From the NCBI RefSeq assembly GCF_042477335.2, contig NC_091262.1, positions 68,930,001-68,994,000 of the forward strand: a DNA stretch of 64,000 nucleotides, in the 5' to 3' direction. Below the pieces are notes generated by a model. The model saw only the letters and a list, made by a program, of their open reading frames with translations, did no database searches and was not told where the DNA came from. Position 1 is the first letter of the stretch; every line of letters begins with the position of its first letter. The DNA is from Ovis canadensis. Taxonomy: Eukaryota; Chordata; Mammalia; Artiodactyla; Bovidae. A program made the translations under genes and the position numbers. Of the stretch, positions 1-12,700 are shown piece by piece.

Positions 1-2483
1 CATGGAATCCTGGTTGCTTCTAGTGGGGGATGATATGTGGAAACCAAAATCTAGGCGCTAAGAGAGCTCACTGATACTGTTTGTAATGCATTAAGTTACA
101 AAAAGCATTAAAAAACAGAATTTATATTGATATTATCAATTCAAATTTAATATTCTAGTACTTTAAAAATATCTTTGAATTTTTACTTGTATGTTATTTA
201 TCTAACTTTGAAAATTCTTATTCCTAGTAGGAACATAATTACTTATATGCATTACTCTATTATATGTGTGTGTGTGCATATGACATATATGTTACAAAAT
301 GGTATCAACCTCACTATTAACAAACCACTGAATGAGGATTATAATTACTTTACAATCCTCATTTTTTTTCCACTAAAAGATTTATAGTCAAAGCACAGTA
401 CTTCAAACTTATTTGAAAAATGATTTTCCCTATGTGATTATATTACTATTTTGATATACAGTTAGGGTAATTTCTTTCTTTTTTTTTTCTTTTTCAATTT
501 TAGGATTTGCTTCTTTTGATTTAGTTTTACATTCTGAAAAACATTTACAGGTTCACAAGTCAAAGATTTATAAAAAGGCATACTCAGAGGAAGTTGCTTT
601 TTCTTCATGCCTTCTGCTCCATTTCTGTTGCTCTCCAGTGGTAAACATTTTTATTAGTTTCTGGTATTTACTTTTCGAATTTCTTTTTGCAAATATGTAT
701 ATTTTCCCTCCTTATAAAATAGGTAATGTACTATCAACACTCTTCTACACTTTTTTTTTTAAGTTAACAATATATCCTGGAGATTACTTCATATCAAGAC
801 ACATATACCCCCCAAAAAAAACAAACCTTCCTCATTAGTTTTAACAGAGGCACAGCACTCATTTGAGTGGACACGCCACTGTTTATTCAACCATTCTTGC
901 ACTGAAGAACCTTTGCATTGTTTCCAAAAATAATAATAAACAGCATAAGTAATGTCCCAATGACTCTATATAAATGTTATTTCAACTTTGTGAACAATAC
1001 CTTCAGAATAAATTCCTAAAATTGTATTATTAGAAAAGGAAGTAACTGTATCTATAATTCTCTGAGATATTACAAAATACCTTCATAGGGATTGCACCAT
1101 TTTGCACTCCCACCAACAATGTATGGAACTGCCTCTCTTGCAACAGACTTGTCAAGAGATTGTGTTATTAAACTTTTGGATTTTTTTCCAAATTAATAGG
1201 TGAGATATGATATCTCAGTGTAGTTTTAGTTTGCACATTTCTTATGACCAAGGTTAAGCATCATTTCATAAATGTAATGGCCACTTGCATTTCTTTCTTT
1301 ATAAACTATCCTTTAAAAAAAAATCACACTTTTGGACTTTTCCTTCTGACATATAAGAGTTCTCTGTATTTTAGGATGATTAAGCCTAAATGTGATATAA
1401 ATTGCAGAAAAAATTTTTTCTTTGCTTATGATGCTGCTACTGGCTTGCAACATTTAAAAAAATGTTTATATGACTTCAACATCATAAGTTTATATGACTT
1501 ATTAATCTTTTCCTACTGTTTCCCAAATTTGAGTTTGAGTCACAATTAGGCTCTCTTCATTTTCCAGTGATAAAGGAATCTACCACCATCACCCTTGCTT
1601 ACTTTTAGTATTTGTATGATTTATTTCTATTATTATTGAAGTGAAGGCCACATAACATAAAGGTTTTAGCACATCCACAATGTGCAATTGCTACCTGTAT
1701 CTAGTTCCAAAACATTTTCATCACAGTTCCATAACAATTTCATCATCCCTCCCCGCAAAAAAAAAGAAAACCCATATCTATTAAGAAGTCACTCCTCGTT
1801 CTACCCTACTTTCAATCCCTATAAACCACCAATTTGCTCTCTGTCTCTGTTCTGGATCTTTCATATAAATGGAATCATACAATATGTGACTTCTTCTGTC
1901 TGGTTTCTTTCACTTGGCATGTTTTTGAGGTTCATCCATATGGCAACATGTATCAGTACTTCACTCCTTCTTATGGTTCAGTACTATGAGATTATATGCG
2001 TATACCACATTTTGTTTATCCATTCATGTACACTTCAGTCGTTTCCCCCTTTTGACTATTACAAATAGTGTTACCATAAACTTTCGTGTGTAAATGTTTG
2101 TTACAGTATCTGTTTTCAGTTCTTTTGAATGTGGGAGGGGAACTTCTGAGTCAAACAGTAATACTATATTTAGGTTTTTGAGGAACTGTGAAACTGTTTT
2201 CCACAGAGGCTGCACCCTTTTACATTTCCACCAGCAATGTACAAAAATTCTAATTTGTTCATGCCATTATCGACACTTATTTTCTGCTTGCTTTTATTCT
2301 ATTTCTCTCGTTTTTAAAATTACAGCTATCCTAGTGGGTGTGACTTTGATCTGTATATCCCTAATGATTACTGAGGGTGAGCAGTATTTCATGTGTTTCT
2401 TGGCTATTTGTATATCTTCTCTGAAGAAGTATCTACTTGAGTCCTTTGCTCACTTTTAAGTTGGGTTGTCTTTTTAATTAACT

Positions 2484-2745
2484 AATTTTTGGCTGTGTTG
2501 GGTCTTCGTTGCTGCACAGGCTTTCGTGTTGCAGTGAGTGGGGGCTACCCTCCATCGAGGTATGCAGGCTTCTCGTTGTGATGACTTCTCTCGTTGTGGA
2601 GCATGGGCTCTAGAGCATGGGTTCAGTAGCTGTGGTACATGGGCTTTATTCCACGCAGCACGTGGAATCTTCCCAGACCAAGGACTGAACCTGTGTCTCC
2701 TACTTTGGCAGGCAGATTCTTATCTACTGTGCCACCAGGGAAGTC
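2484..2745 (-). repeat. tRNA-Glu-derived CHR-type SINE
   Basis: The plus strand reads from a T-rich start, ggctgtgttgggtcttcgtt, to ccaccagggaagtc, the reverse complement of the ruminant/whale tRNA-Glu SINE head. It sits inside the L1 sequence described above, so it is younger. Confidence 0.85.
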
Positions 2746-2863
2746 TCTGCTTGTCTTTTTGTTGTTGAAGTGTTATATTCTGGATCTTTATCAGATATAT
2801 GATTTGCAAGTATTTTCTCCTTTTCTAGAGGCTGTCTTTTCACTTCCTTTTTTCCCCCCATTT

Positions 2864-3145
2864 TTATTTACTTATTACTTTTGGCTGTGGTGGGTCTTCA
2901 TTGCTACATGCAAGCTTTCTCTAGTTGCAGTGAACAGGGGTTACACTCTAGTTGCAGTGCATGGGCTTCCCATTGCAGTGGCTTCTCTTGTTGGAGAGCA
3001 CGGGCTCTAGAGTGCGTGGGCTCATTAGTTGTGGCCCATGGGCTTAGCTGCCCCATGACATGTGGGATCTTCCCGGACCAAGGATTGAACCTGTGTCCCC
3101 TGCATTGGCAGGAGGATTCTTAACCACTGAACCACCAGAGAAGTT
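2864..3145 (-). repeat. tRNA-Glu-derived CHR-type SINE
   Basis: A second reverse-oriented copy runs from ggctgtggtgggtcttcatt to accaccagagaagt. It lies about 120 bp from the first copy, again inside L1 sequence that continues on both sides. Confidence 0.85.
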
Positions 3146-3733
3146 TGTATGGTTTAATTTTTACTTGCAGATCTCTGATCCCTATGGAGTTTATCTTGGT
3201 ATATAACATGAAGTATGTATTCAGTTTTAATTTTTGTCAAATGACTATTCAATTGTCCCAACTCTATTCCTTAAATTCTATTTTTCCTCTAGTATTTTGA
3301 AATGCTAACTTCAACTATTTCTGGACTTACTATTTCTTTGCTTGGTCTCTATCCATTCATGTACCGATACTACTCTGTTTTCACTATAGACGTTTTATAA
3401 AATGTTTTAAAATCTGGTAAGGCCAACATGCCTTCATTGCTCTTCTGTTCAAGATTTCCTTGGCTATTCTTATTTGTTTGTTTTATGAGCACTTCAAATT
3501 CAGTTTGTCTGACTTTAGAAAAACAATAGCATTTTTGTTGAGATCATATTAAATTTATAAATTAACTTTGGAAGGAGTGATAGTTCTGTGCTTTTGAGTT
3601 GACCTATGCAATTAAACATTTTTTTCAAGTCTACTTTTTCGGAGTGCCTATCTTTTTAACTTACCACTCAAGCTCTGGGGAGCATGGGAGTGAGGGCAGA
3701 GATAGTGGTTCAAGATAAAAGGATTCTCTATAC

Positions 3734-6700
3734 CTGCAGACGCCTGTGCTTGGGCCTCAGTGTGGCGCTGGCAGACTCTACTCAAGAATTCACTCACTTG
3801 ACGCAAGGAAAGGGCATTATGCAGTGTTTCCAGGGGGTAAATAGTAGGCACCATGGAGCACCCCTCAAATCCTGTTAGAAAAGAGATGGGCAAAGTCAGC
3901 ATTATTCCTGCTGGATATACTCCAACTGGCCAAGGAAGCATGGAGAGTCCCTGAGAACCATCAGGAGTGTCTGTGGCTTTTGGAGTGTGGGATATCCAAG
4001 AGTCTCAGGAGAGGGAACTCTAGAGCTCCTCCAGATTTCCTAAAAATTTCCCAACTCTGGGTGAGTGAAATCACCTCTCACCCTACCTATGGAAAGCCTG
4101 CAATGTCCCATGGAAAAATCAACACAATCCCAATAATTTAAGCACCCATACTCTTCTTATACTTTGAGGGGCAGAGGGGGATGTGGATGGGGAATAGAAC
4201 AAAGGTCCAGAGGGAAGGGGTGCAATTGTAGGTCTGAATGAGATGTAGGGAGTCATGAAGCTGGGAAGAAACGGCAGATTTCAGGGATCACATAGTAGAG
4301 AACCAGATTAAGGAGAAGGGTTTGGAATCTGAGGAGGGGTTCATGCAGATTTCGGATGTGGGTAGAAAGGCTAGGATATTTGGAAACTGGAGGGCATGCA
4401 ATACACGTGAAGCTCAGCTCAGGAAAACCACATGCATGAACAGGTTGGGGGATGGAAGTTCTTTCTTGGTTATTTCCATCACATCAAAGCTTCTTTCCTC
4501 TGCTCTCACTGCAGACCCCAGACTTGCTAGGATTTCTCTATTCCTTCAGGAAAATGAGGCAAACCCCCTAGAAAAAAGAATAAATACTGATTCTCTGCTC
4601 TGAACCCAACAATTCCAATGTAGATCTACATTGTAGGGTGAAGGGTAAACCAACTCTAATCTCAGGGCCTGCTGATGGGAAAAAATGTCCCCATTAGAGA
4701 ATCAAGAAGCATACATCTCAACCACTTTTTCAGTCCCTCATCTTTCCTATGTTTCCTTTATAGCTCTTTAGAGGGACTAAGGGCAGGCAGGACAGCAACA
4801 TTTACGCAAGACATAGTCTAGAGTCTGACAATGACTAAAACCTACATAACTCAAAAGGATTATACCTGACCATCTTCTAACCTTGGGCCCTTGGTCGATT
4901 CAAGGATGCAGCTGAGACCTCTGTGCCTGCATCAGTGGCAGGAGGCCAGGCGAGGTACAGTCCCAGCTGCTCAGGGCAGCTAGAGAAACATCTGGATTTG
5001 AAGAAGGTGGTCACAGAGATAAGAATAGATTCCAGGGCAAGAGACTGCTCCGGAACTGAATAGCACCGGGAATAGGAAACATTAGGAGGCAGTGAGGAAG
5101 GCGAGTGGGAAGAGGATGAGCAGCCAGCACTCCAGCCACCAGGCAGCCTGGCCCCAACCCCATCCAAGCAACTAAATGCAAGTCGCACAACCTCAGGGCA
5201 GAGAGGAGACGGGGGCAGGTGGGCGCTCCCGCCAGAAGTGCAAGAAGCAAAGCAGTCGGGCCCAGCCAGGGCAGTGCGGCAGCCCGCCTGGCGGCAGGGG
5301 TACCGTAGAGGCACTCGGGGTCATCCCGGCCTGAGCGCAGCCAGTTCCGGAAGAGGCGCAGGTGGTAGGAGCACTGGTGCAGGTGATGCGCCAGCGCGGC
5401 GTCCAGCGACACCGGCCGGCCCCCCGTGCAGTCGGAGGAGACACTGCGCAGCAGCCGGACCACAGGGTGCTGGTCATCCAGCAGCTCTGGAGGGGCTGGG
5501 GGCCCCAGCAGGACGCACGGAGACAGAGAGAGAAGAGGGAAAGACAGTGAGCGGGGCGCCGGATGGCAGAGGCACTCCGGGGAGGCAGGGCCATTCAGCT
5601 CCAAGGTGAGCCAAGAGTGGGGCAGAGGCACCAGAGCCACGGCCAGAGCCACGGGGCAGCCCTCGCGGCGGGAAGAGCACTGGCATCATGCTAAGAGAAG
5701 TCTGGAAGAGGCGAGCGAGTCTCAAAGAACTGGCCAGTGAGACCCCCTCATGCAGCAGCCCCGCCCCCGCGTCTCGCTGTGCAGAGTTCCCTCAGTGCTT
5801 ACAGACTGCAGTCACATCTTTCTGGACCGGGTGAGCTGGCCATTCTGTAGTTGGGAACTCCAGTGTCCCTGATTGCTCTTGGACAAACCCTAGTTAGGGC
5901 TCGCTTCTCAGATGAATGTATTGGCAAGGTTGGGATAGAGATGAAAAGATTCAAAGTCACTGGGAGAAGAGGGTCAAGAATGGCATAGGTGATCGAGATA
6001 AAGCCTGAAGCTAAAAGGCTCCTGAAGACTCAGACCGGGTCCTCTGGACCAGACTCTAAGCCAGCCACAGACAAGGCTGGTGTTAGGCAGCTGACACAGA
6101 TGAGCAGCAATGAGCAGCAAACCAGGTAACCTTTAAAACAGCATGTAAAAAATGGAATCAATATGTGAAAAGGCCAATACTGATTAATCATCCTTCACTC
6201 TTGTTCAAATACACAGCCTTTAAAGAGGTACAGAGTCCTATAAACTGATGACAAGATCTAGAGAAAGTAGGATCAAGGATGCTGAGAACGACTGCTCACA
6301 ACTCCCAGGCCAGGGGTGGGTTCCACAAGGTGACCCATGTGACTATGCTTCCCAAAGACCCTAGTTTGGACGTCAAGAGATTTCTGTATCCATGGTCACA
6401 CAACTGTCTGGGTCCCTAGAAGAGAAAGAGCTGGGCAGATCTGGTGGGCACACTGACGCTCTGGATGAAGGAGAGCCACAGTCTCTTTCCGACTATATTA
6501 GTTCACCTTGGTAAGTTCAACGTGCAGTTTAGTAAGGGGCCATACTTCCATACTTGAGGCAGGCAGAGGATGTGACGGCAGCTTACCAGGAATACAGGCA
6601 GGGATGGGCAGAGGGATGTTCTCCTAACAAAGCAAGGAAATAGCAGTGCCTGGCCTCCTTCTCAAAGCCAGGTCCAGTTTCTCCAGCTGCTATTTCAAAG

Positions 6701-9700
6701 CCACGTGTCATGGCAAAGAGATGGTAATGATGGGCACTAGGTTGGCACACTGTTGTGCACTAAGCTGCTGCAAGCCACTGCAGACAGACCATCCGCTCTG
6801 TAATTGCTGGGTCGGTCCAGTCACATTTGGCCATGGGGTAGAGCCCTCTAGCCCCATTTGTCTTCAAGGCCAAATTAAATCTAGATAATCTCCAGCAAGA
6901 GACATAAGAACTTCAAGTCTATTTCTCCTAGATACCAGATTCTGGTTTCTCAAGCACTTTAGCCTTCAAGCTCAAGTGCAAGAACAAAGGCCAGCAGAAC
7001 CCTGAGGATGCATGCAGGGTATTGGAGGGGATCTTGAAATTACTCTCCTGCATGGTAATTATCCAGATCTTTCTTCCTTTTCTCCTTTTGGTAGAATTAA
7101 TTCTTTTCTTCAATTGGTAAAGCTGCTAACCAAGGCTTCAGGAAACTAGAGATACATACAGAAGCTTAAGGATCTATTTGGGGAATTTGGATCTTTTCTC
7201 ACAAATTACTTAGGGGAATTGTGATTTAGCTCTGAGGTCAGGGGCCCAAGTTCCTAGTACTATCTTCTGTATGCTCCCTAAGTAACAAGCCTCCAAGTCC
7301 AAATCCCAGGCTGTAGTGTTGGTGCATGAGGTTATATTCTGGAGATGACTGCGGCAAGAAGGCCAGAAGAGCTTGAGGTTAACCACACAGGCCACTCAGA
7401 ATGGGAAGATCCTGTCACAGGCACAAATGGGAGCGGGGGATGGGGGTAGGGTGTAAATTGAAAATGTACAGACTAGTCAGACTAGGGAGACCCCAGCAGT
7501 GCTGAGTGGAGAGGTATGGCCTGAACTGGCTGAGATCCAGCAGCTGCCACTGGCTAAGGAGCAGGTGATCAGTACCTGGAGTTTCTTCTAGCCAGGAGGC
7601 CAGGCTAATTTCACCTCCCTCAGAGAGTCTTAGCTCTTGAACAGAAGAAAATCATATCAAACAAAATTGGATTTACCTTGAAGATAAGATACAATAGCAG
7701 AGAGAAACTAAGGATACAAAGGATAAAACAAAGGGGAAGTCCTGGGCTCCTCACCACACCCTACAAATGAGACCACAGTCCTTCAGCCTGGGTTTACACA
7801 GATCTCTAAACTCTCCCACCTTAGAGTGGGCAGACCCTGTTCTTCAGTATTCTTGAAATATGACTTATTCCTAAGCTCCCTCCAGAATCCCCAGTAGACA
7901 TCTCTATTCTTTACCTCCCCTTCTATGAGGCCACAGTGCTACAGAGAGGCTGGGGCTACATGGAAACCACGTGTAAACCCTCAAGGCACAATTCTTTTTC
8001 CTGAACCTACCACCTCCTACTCCTCTCTTTCTCAGTTTTATCCCAAAGCAATCTGGGCTCCTATTTTGTAGGCCCAGGCCCTAGGTTAGTAGTAACATAA
8101 AGCAGATGTCAGGAACACAAGAGCCACACAAAATACACACAATGGCGGGAGACAAGAATACAGAGATGGAACACAATATGCTCAAGACTAATGCCCTTTA
8201 TGAGTAGGCTTGGGAACTGGGAACCACAGCATTGTTCCACAAGCAAATTAGTCGTCCACTCCAACAAAAGGACTGGTGAAAAAAATAGGAAGGTCAAAAT
8301 TATATAAGCGGAGGAATTGGGGGAAAAAAGAGAAAAGAAATGGGGATGATATAGGATATACTACTCTCTTCCTAAGGGAAACCAGTATCATGTTTGTACA
8401 AAGCCTGGCAGTCATGTGATGGGAAAGGAAGAGGCATAACTCGTTTTGGTGACAATGCTGAAAAAAAGAGACACAGTGGTGATGAAGGTGACCACAGAAA
8501 TAAGACCTCGAGTTGCCCCAGGGATCGGGCAGCCAGGCTGTGGCTGAGGCTAAGGTCTGTCACAACAAGGGATGTACCCCAGAAGGGACAATTAGTGAGT
8601 GGTTCATTCAGAGACAGCAGGGTGTCAACACAGTGCAGGGAGAGGGAAGTCAGTGTCAGAACCCGGAGGTTAAGTGTCTGGTGGTGACATGGTGAGGAGG
8701 AATGACGTTGAGTCAGAAGCAAACGTACCGTTAGTCGGATGCTTTGCAAACGACACAGAAAATCGTTTTACGGCCGGGACAAACAAGAGCTCTGGGGAGA
8801 AAAGACATCACGGGGATTATACCCACCGCGGTCCCCGCCCTCTGCTCTGGAATTTGTTCACAACATACTCCTTACTGTTAGTAACAATCTGCTCCCACCC
8901 CCACCCTGTAGGTCCCTGTCTACTGTATTTCAATCTTTTCCTTTGGATAATCTCCTCTCAGGAATCCGTGTGTCATCTCTACCACAATAAGGCCCCACAA
9001 ACAGCCCTAACCTCACCACCACATCCTCTTTTTGGTCATTCAGAAATAAAAACCTTTGTAGAAACTCTCATCCCTTCCCCCGATCTCTTCCCAGATTGTT
9101 TTTCCTGCCTTGGCTAAACAACTTCCCCGTCCCTGACCTCCTAGATTTTCAAGGTACCACTGCATTCTTCCTGACCATGGGTCGCCCTTTTTGGTCCTTA
9201 CCCCTACAGGCCAGAATCCAGGAAAGAATACAAAGGTGGAGTAAACTGATGCGGCAGGGCTGTATGTGGGAGATTATGAAGGGATAAGCATAACTAAGTA
9301 GTACTCGTATGGCGAGAGGGAATGCGAATGGAGGGGTGGTGGGGGTCCTGGTTCTTTCTCCCCTTGATAACTGATGCAGGAAACTTGTCATAAGGCCAGT
9401 GTCAGTGCCATTTAAGCATGAATTGCTCTTGAGCTGTGTCTTTGCTGGCGGACGCACGAAGAAAAGCGTTGCCCCCCCCAAACCCACCCACATACCATCT
9501 CGGTGCTTCAGACTGGCGGGTGGTAGCTTTTTGCCTTGGCTGCGGGCGTAGTCCTGAAGATTCGGGGCGCTGGAGGAGCCACCCAGCACTGTGGTGCTGA
9601 ACAGCCCCGTGCACTGTGAGCCTGCAAGGCCGGGAGTGTGTTAGTAGCCACACAAAGCTGCAATTACCGCACAGAAGTACACACGACTTCACATGACAAC

Positions 9701-12700
9701 ATCAGGACACACATACACATAATCATTCAGAGCAACCACCCAGAGGCAACCTCACACAACCACAGGCAGCTATCACTATGGTCCACAGCCACTCTGGGCA
9801 AGCAGTGAGGAGTCTCCCGAAAGTCTGCTTGGCGGATACAAGAGGCCACTACGAATACACGGTTAGTCATATTAGGGGAGTCAAAGAGCTACTCAGAGGG
9901 ATAAACTGTGCTCTCTAGGTGGCTCCCAGGAATGTTTGAAGAACAGGTGGACTCCTCTTGCTCTCCCTAGACATAATTCAGTGCTCCTTATGCTCGAAAT
10001 AGGGTTAGAAGAACCCAGAGATCAAGTCCCTTATATGTGTGAAAGGAAAGAACTTTGATTGGAACTAGAGACCAAGTTTCGAGTAGTCAACTCAAATATC
10101 AAGTTCTCATAAGTTCCAATTCCCCTGTTTTTCATCCAATATTCCCTCCCTTCTGTTCTCCTTTAGCCTTTTTACCTTTCCCAAGAAAGTATGAGACTCA
10201 CTAAATTTTTAAAGCTGGCATGGATTTAAAGATTGTTCAGTTCAACCTCTTGATTTTAGAGATGAGGAAACTGAGATTCAAAAAGGATGTCATTTGCTCA
10301 AGGTCATACAGTTTGTTCAGAGCTAAGCTGGACTAGAATCCAAGTCTCCTAATTCTTAGGATCAACTGTGTTGTTAGAAAGGAAATAATTTTTTTCACTG
10401 GGAAGAAACAGCATTGTTTCTGAAGTGAAAATAGACACAGATTGAAAGGCATGTGAGGGCTCAGGTGATTTATGTAGGACATGCCTACTAACCGCTGAGC
10501 ACCCTACTCAGGAAAACCTGATGAGCAGAAAAACAGCAAAAATCACATGTTTTTTCTGCTCTTGAAAGTTTGCTGTCTTGTAAGTCCTATGCTCAATGCC
10601 AGATGCTCACAATGTAGGTTCAAAGAAAGCAAAGAGACCTCTTGCCAATAAGAGAAGTAGATAAAACTAGAAAAACCCCTGAAGCAAGTAAATCAAGTGA
10701 GTCATGTCTCAAATCAAGAGTAGGGTTGGGCCCCTCCATGGTCCCCTCTCCTACCTACTACAGCCCACAAAGAGAAAACGGGCAGGAGGAAACAAGATTA
10801 ACATCGCAGTTTGTGGGATCTTCTCCTCCACGTCTAGATCCATCTTAGCCAAGACCCTAGGTTCGGTGTGGGAATTTGACATTCGTATGGGAAATGGACA
10901 GAGGGAGAGGAGGTCAGTTTCCTTTGAGCCCATAGAGAACGGATTTGCTCTCAGGGGCCCCAACACTTCGGGGTCATCACAGATATCAACAATTTCAGAT
11001 GGCTAGTAACTTCTACCCTGGAACCGAGCACCATTCCTGTATGTGCCATCTCCTACATTCATGTGCCAACCACCTCCAGGACAGAGCTCAAGAGAGAGAC
11101 AAAGATTGCCAAATGTCTGCTCTTCTTCAGAGAAGCTGAAACTGGCTGGCTCTAGCCCAGACCACCCCCAGGCTTTGTTCTACATTCACTTCCTCCACTG
11201 GGGGATTTTTCTGGTGTAGTCCTGCCAGTGCTGTACTGCTCAATGTTGGACCGTCTCAGCGGGTAGTCTTTACCTGACCGCCACCATCTGTCCACCACAC
11301 TCAGATCTCTGCCTTGTTCTTGACAGCACTGCCCCTTAACTGGGCCAGACATACCCATCCTCTTTCCCAGCCTACCTGAAACCCAGTCTTTTCTGGGACT
11401 TCTGGGGGAAAGAATTCCATAGCACAGATCTAGACACTAGTCATTTATTTTTCATGCACCAAACCATCTACCTCTTTCTAGGGCTCCAGAAGACAATCTA
11501 TTCCCGTATAATTAGCCTGGAAAGCTCCCCCAAACCCTTCTTTCTCCTTGCTGGTCCAAATGCTGGCCGTTTGGGGGCCAGGAAATTAGATGCCAAAGAG
11601 AAAAGTAACAGAAAAATGAAAGCAGCATAATGGGACAAGATAGAAAAAAACAGAGTCTAGACCCCACAACATGTGTCTAACTGCCAGGTCTGGGTACTGG
11701 CTCACGGGCACTGTCCAAAGATAGCCCCTCCCAAGGACCACTCCCCACTCCCGAAGAATACAATACCCTCTTAGGCTTGGTCCTTCCTGTAGTCTGTGTT
11801 CTTAGGAAAGGTTGAATGATGTTCTCCACCCCTCTCCAGGAATCAAAAAAATCAAGAGACATTCCCTCAAAGTCCTGAGAGAAGCCTCTGCCACTACACC
11901 AGTCTCAGATTTGTCCCTCAATTTTCAGGAAGGAAGGAAAAAAAATTACAGGATTAGGAGAGGATGAAGGGGAGGGCGTGGAGGTAGGAGGGGCCAGAGC
12001 AGGGATGTAATAAACACAGGTCTCAAAGGAAGACATAGCGCAAGTTTTCCAAATGAGGCACATGACCCCTGTGGAGGTGGGGGTTGGGGGAGGGGCTCAC
12101 AAGTACATCTGTTTATAGCTTTGTCTCTGATGGCTCTGAGCCGCCACTGTCTCTATGGACCCTTCATGTCTGGGCTAGACTGAAGGGACAGATAAGGAAT
12201 AAGAAGTGAAGCCAGAAAAATGCCCTCAGTCAAAGAAATGGGGGTCAGTGTAGAAAACCAAAATACAAACACCATCCTGGAATGGAGACAATCATCTGGG
12301 GTCAAAGTTCACATCTGAATATGGTTTCTCCCACTACATTCTCCCCAGCCCCATCCAACAACTCCACCAACTAGATGACCCCAACCCCCATGACTACGGT
12401 TTCCCACAGTAAAACTCTAAAGAACAGACAGACACCCCTTCCCAACAATGATCAGAGATGCTGGAAAGCCATACCTAGGCCGCTCTGCTTCATCTCTGTC
12501 GGTGGCCGTGAAGATGAAAAGAGTCGGTACCCACCAGGCCTTGAGGAGGAAGTCTCAGAAAGCACCTGGGGAAAGAAGACTCTGTATGACCACTGAGACT
12601 CTTCAGTGGAGAAGTCTAAAACCCAGGTCCTGAATTCCTGCCCCTGTGAAACCAAGCAATGTCATAAAGTTTAAGAACCAGAGTACTTTTATGGGAAAGA

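Larger units (their letters stand above)
1..3640 (-). repeat. Old L1 sequence in the last visible PPIP5K1 intron
   Basis: AT-rich DNA without exons. Segments at about 880-1280, 1600-2480, 2750-2860 and 3145-3630 resemble the reverse complement of mammalian L1 (L1M-type) 3' sequence. Examples are the phrases around 1900-2000 (tttcttt cacttggcat) and 2330-2460. Two younger tRNA-derived SINEs interrupt it. The first 870 bases show T-runs and nothing I can name. Family naming is from memory and needs a repeat search. Confidence 0.6.

Noticed and set aside
1-3733. Missing C-terminal exons of PPIP5K1
   Set aside because: The interval is L1 and SINE sequence. No frame resembles the remaining tail, so those exons must lie beyond the left edge.
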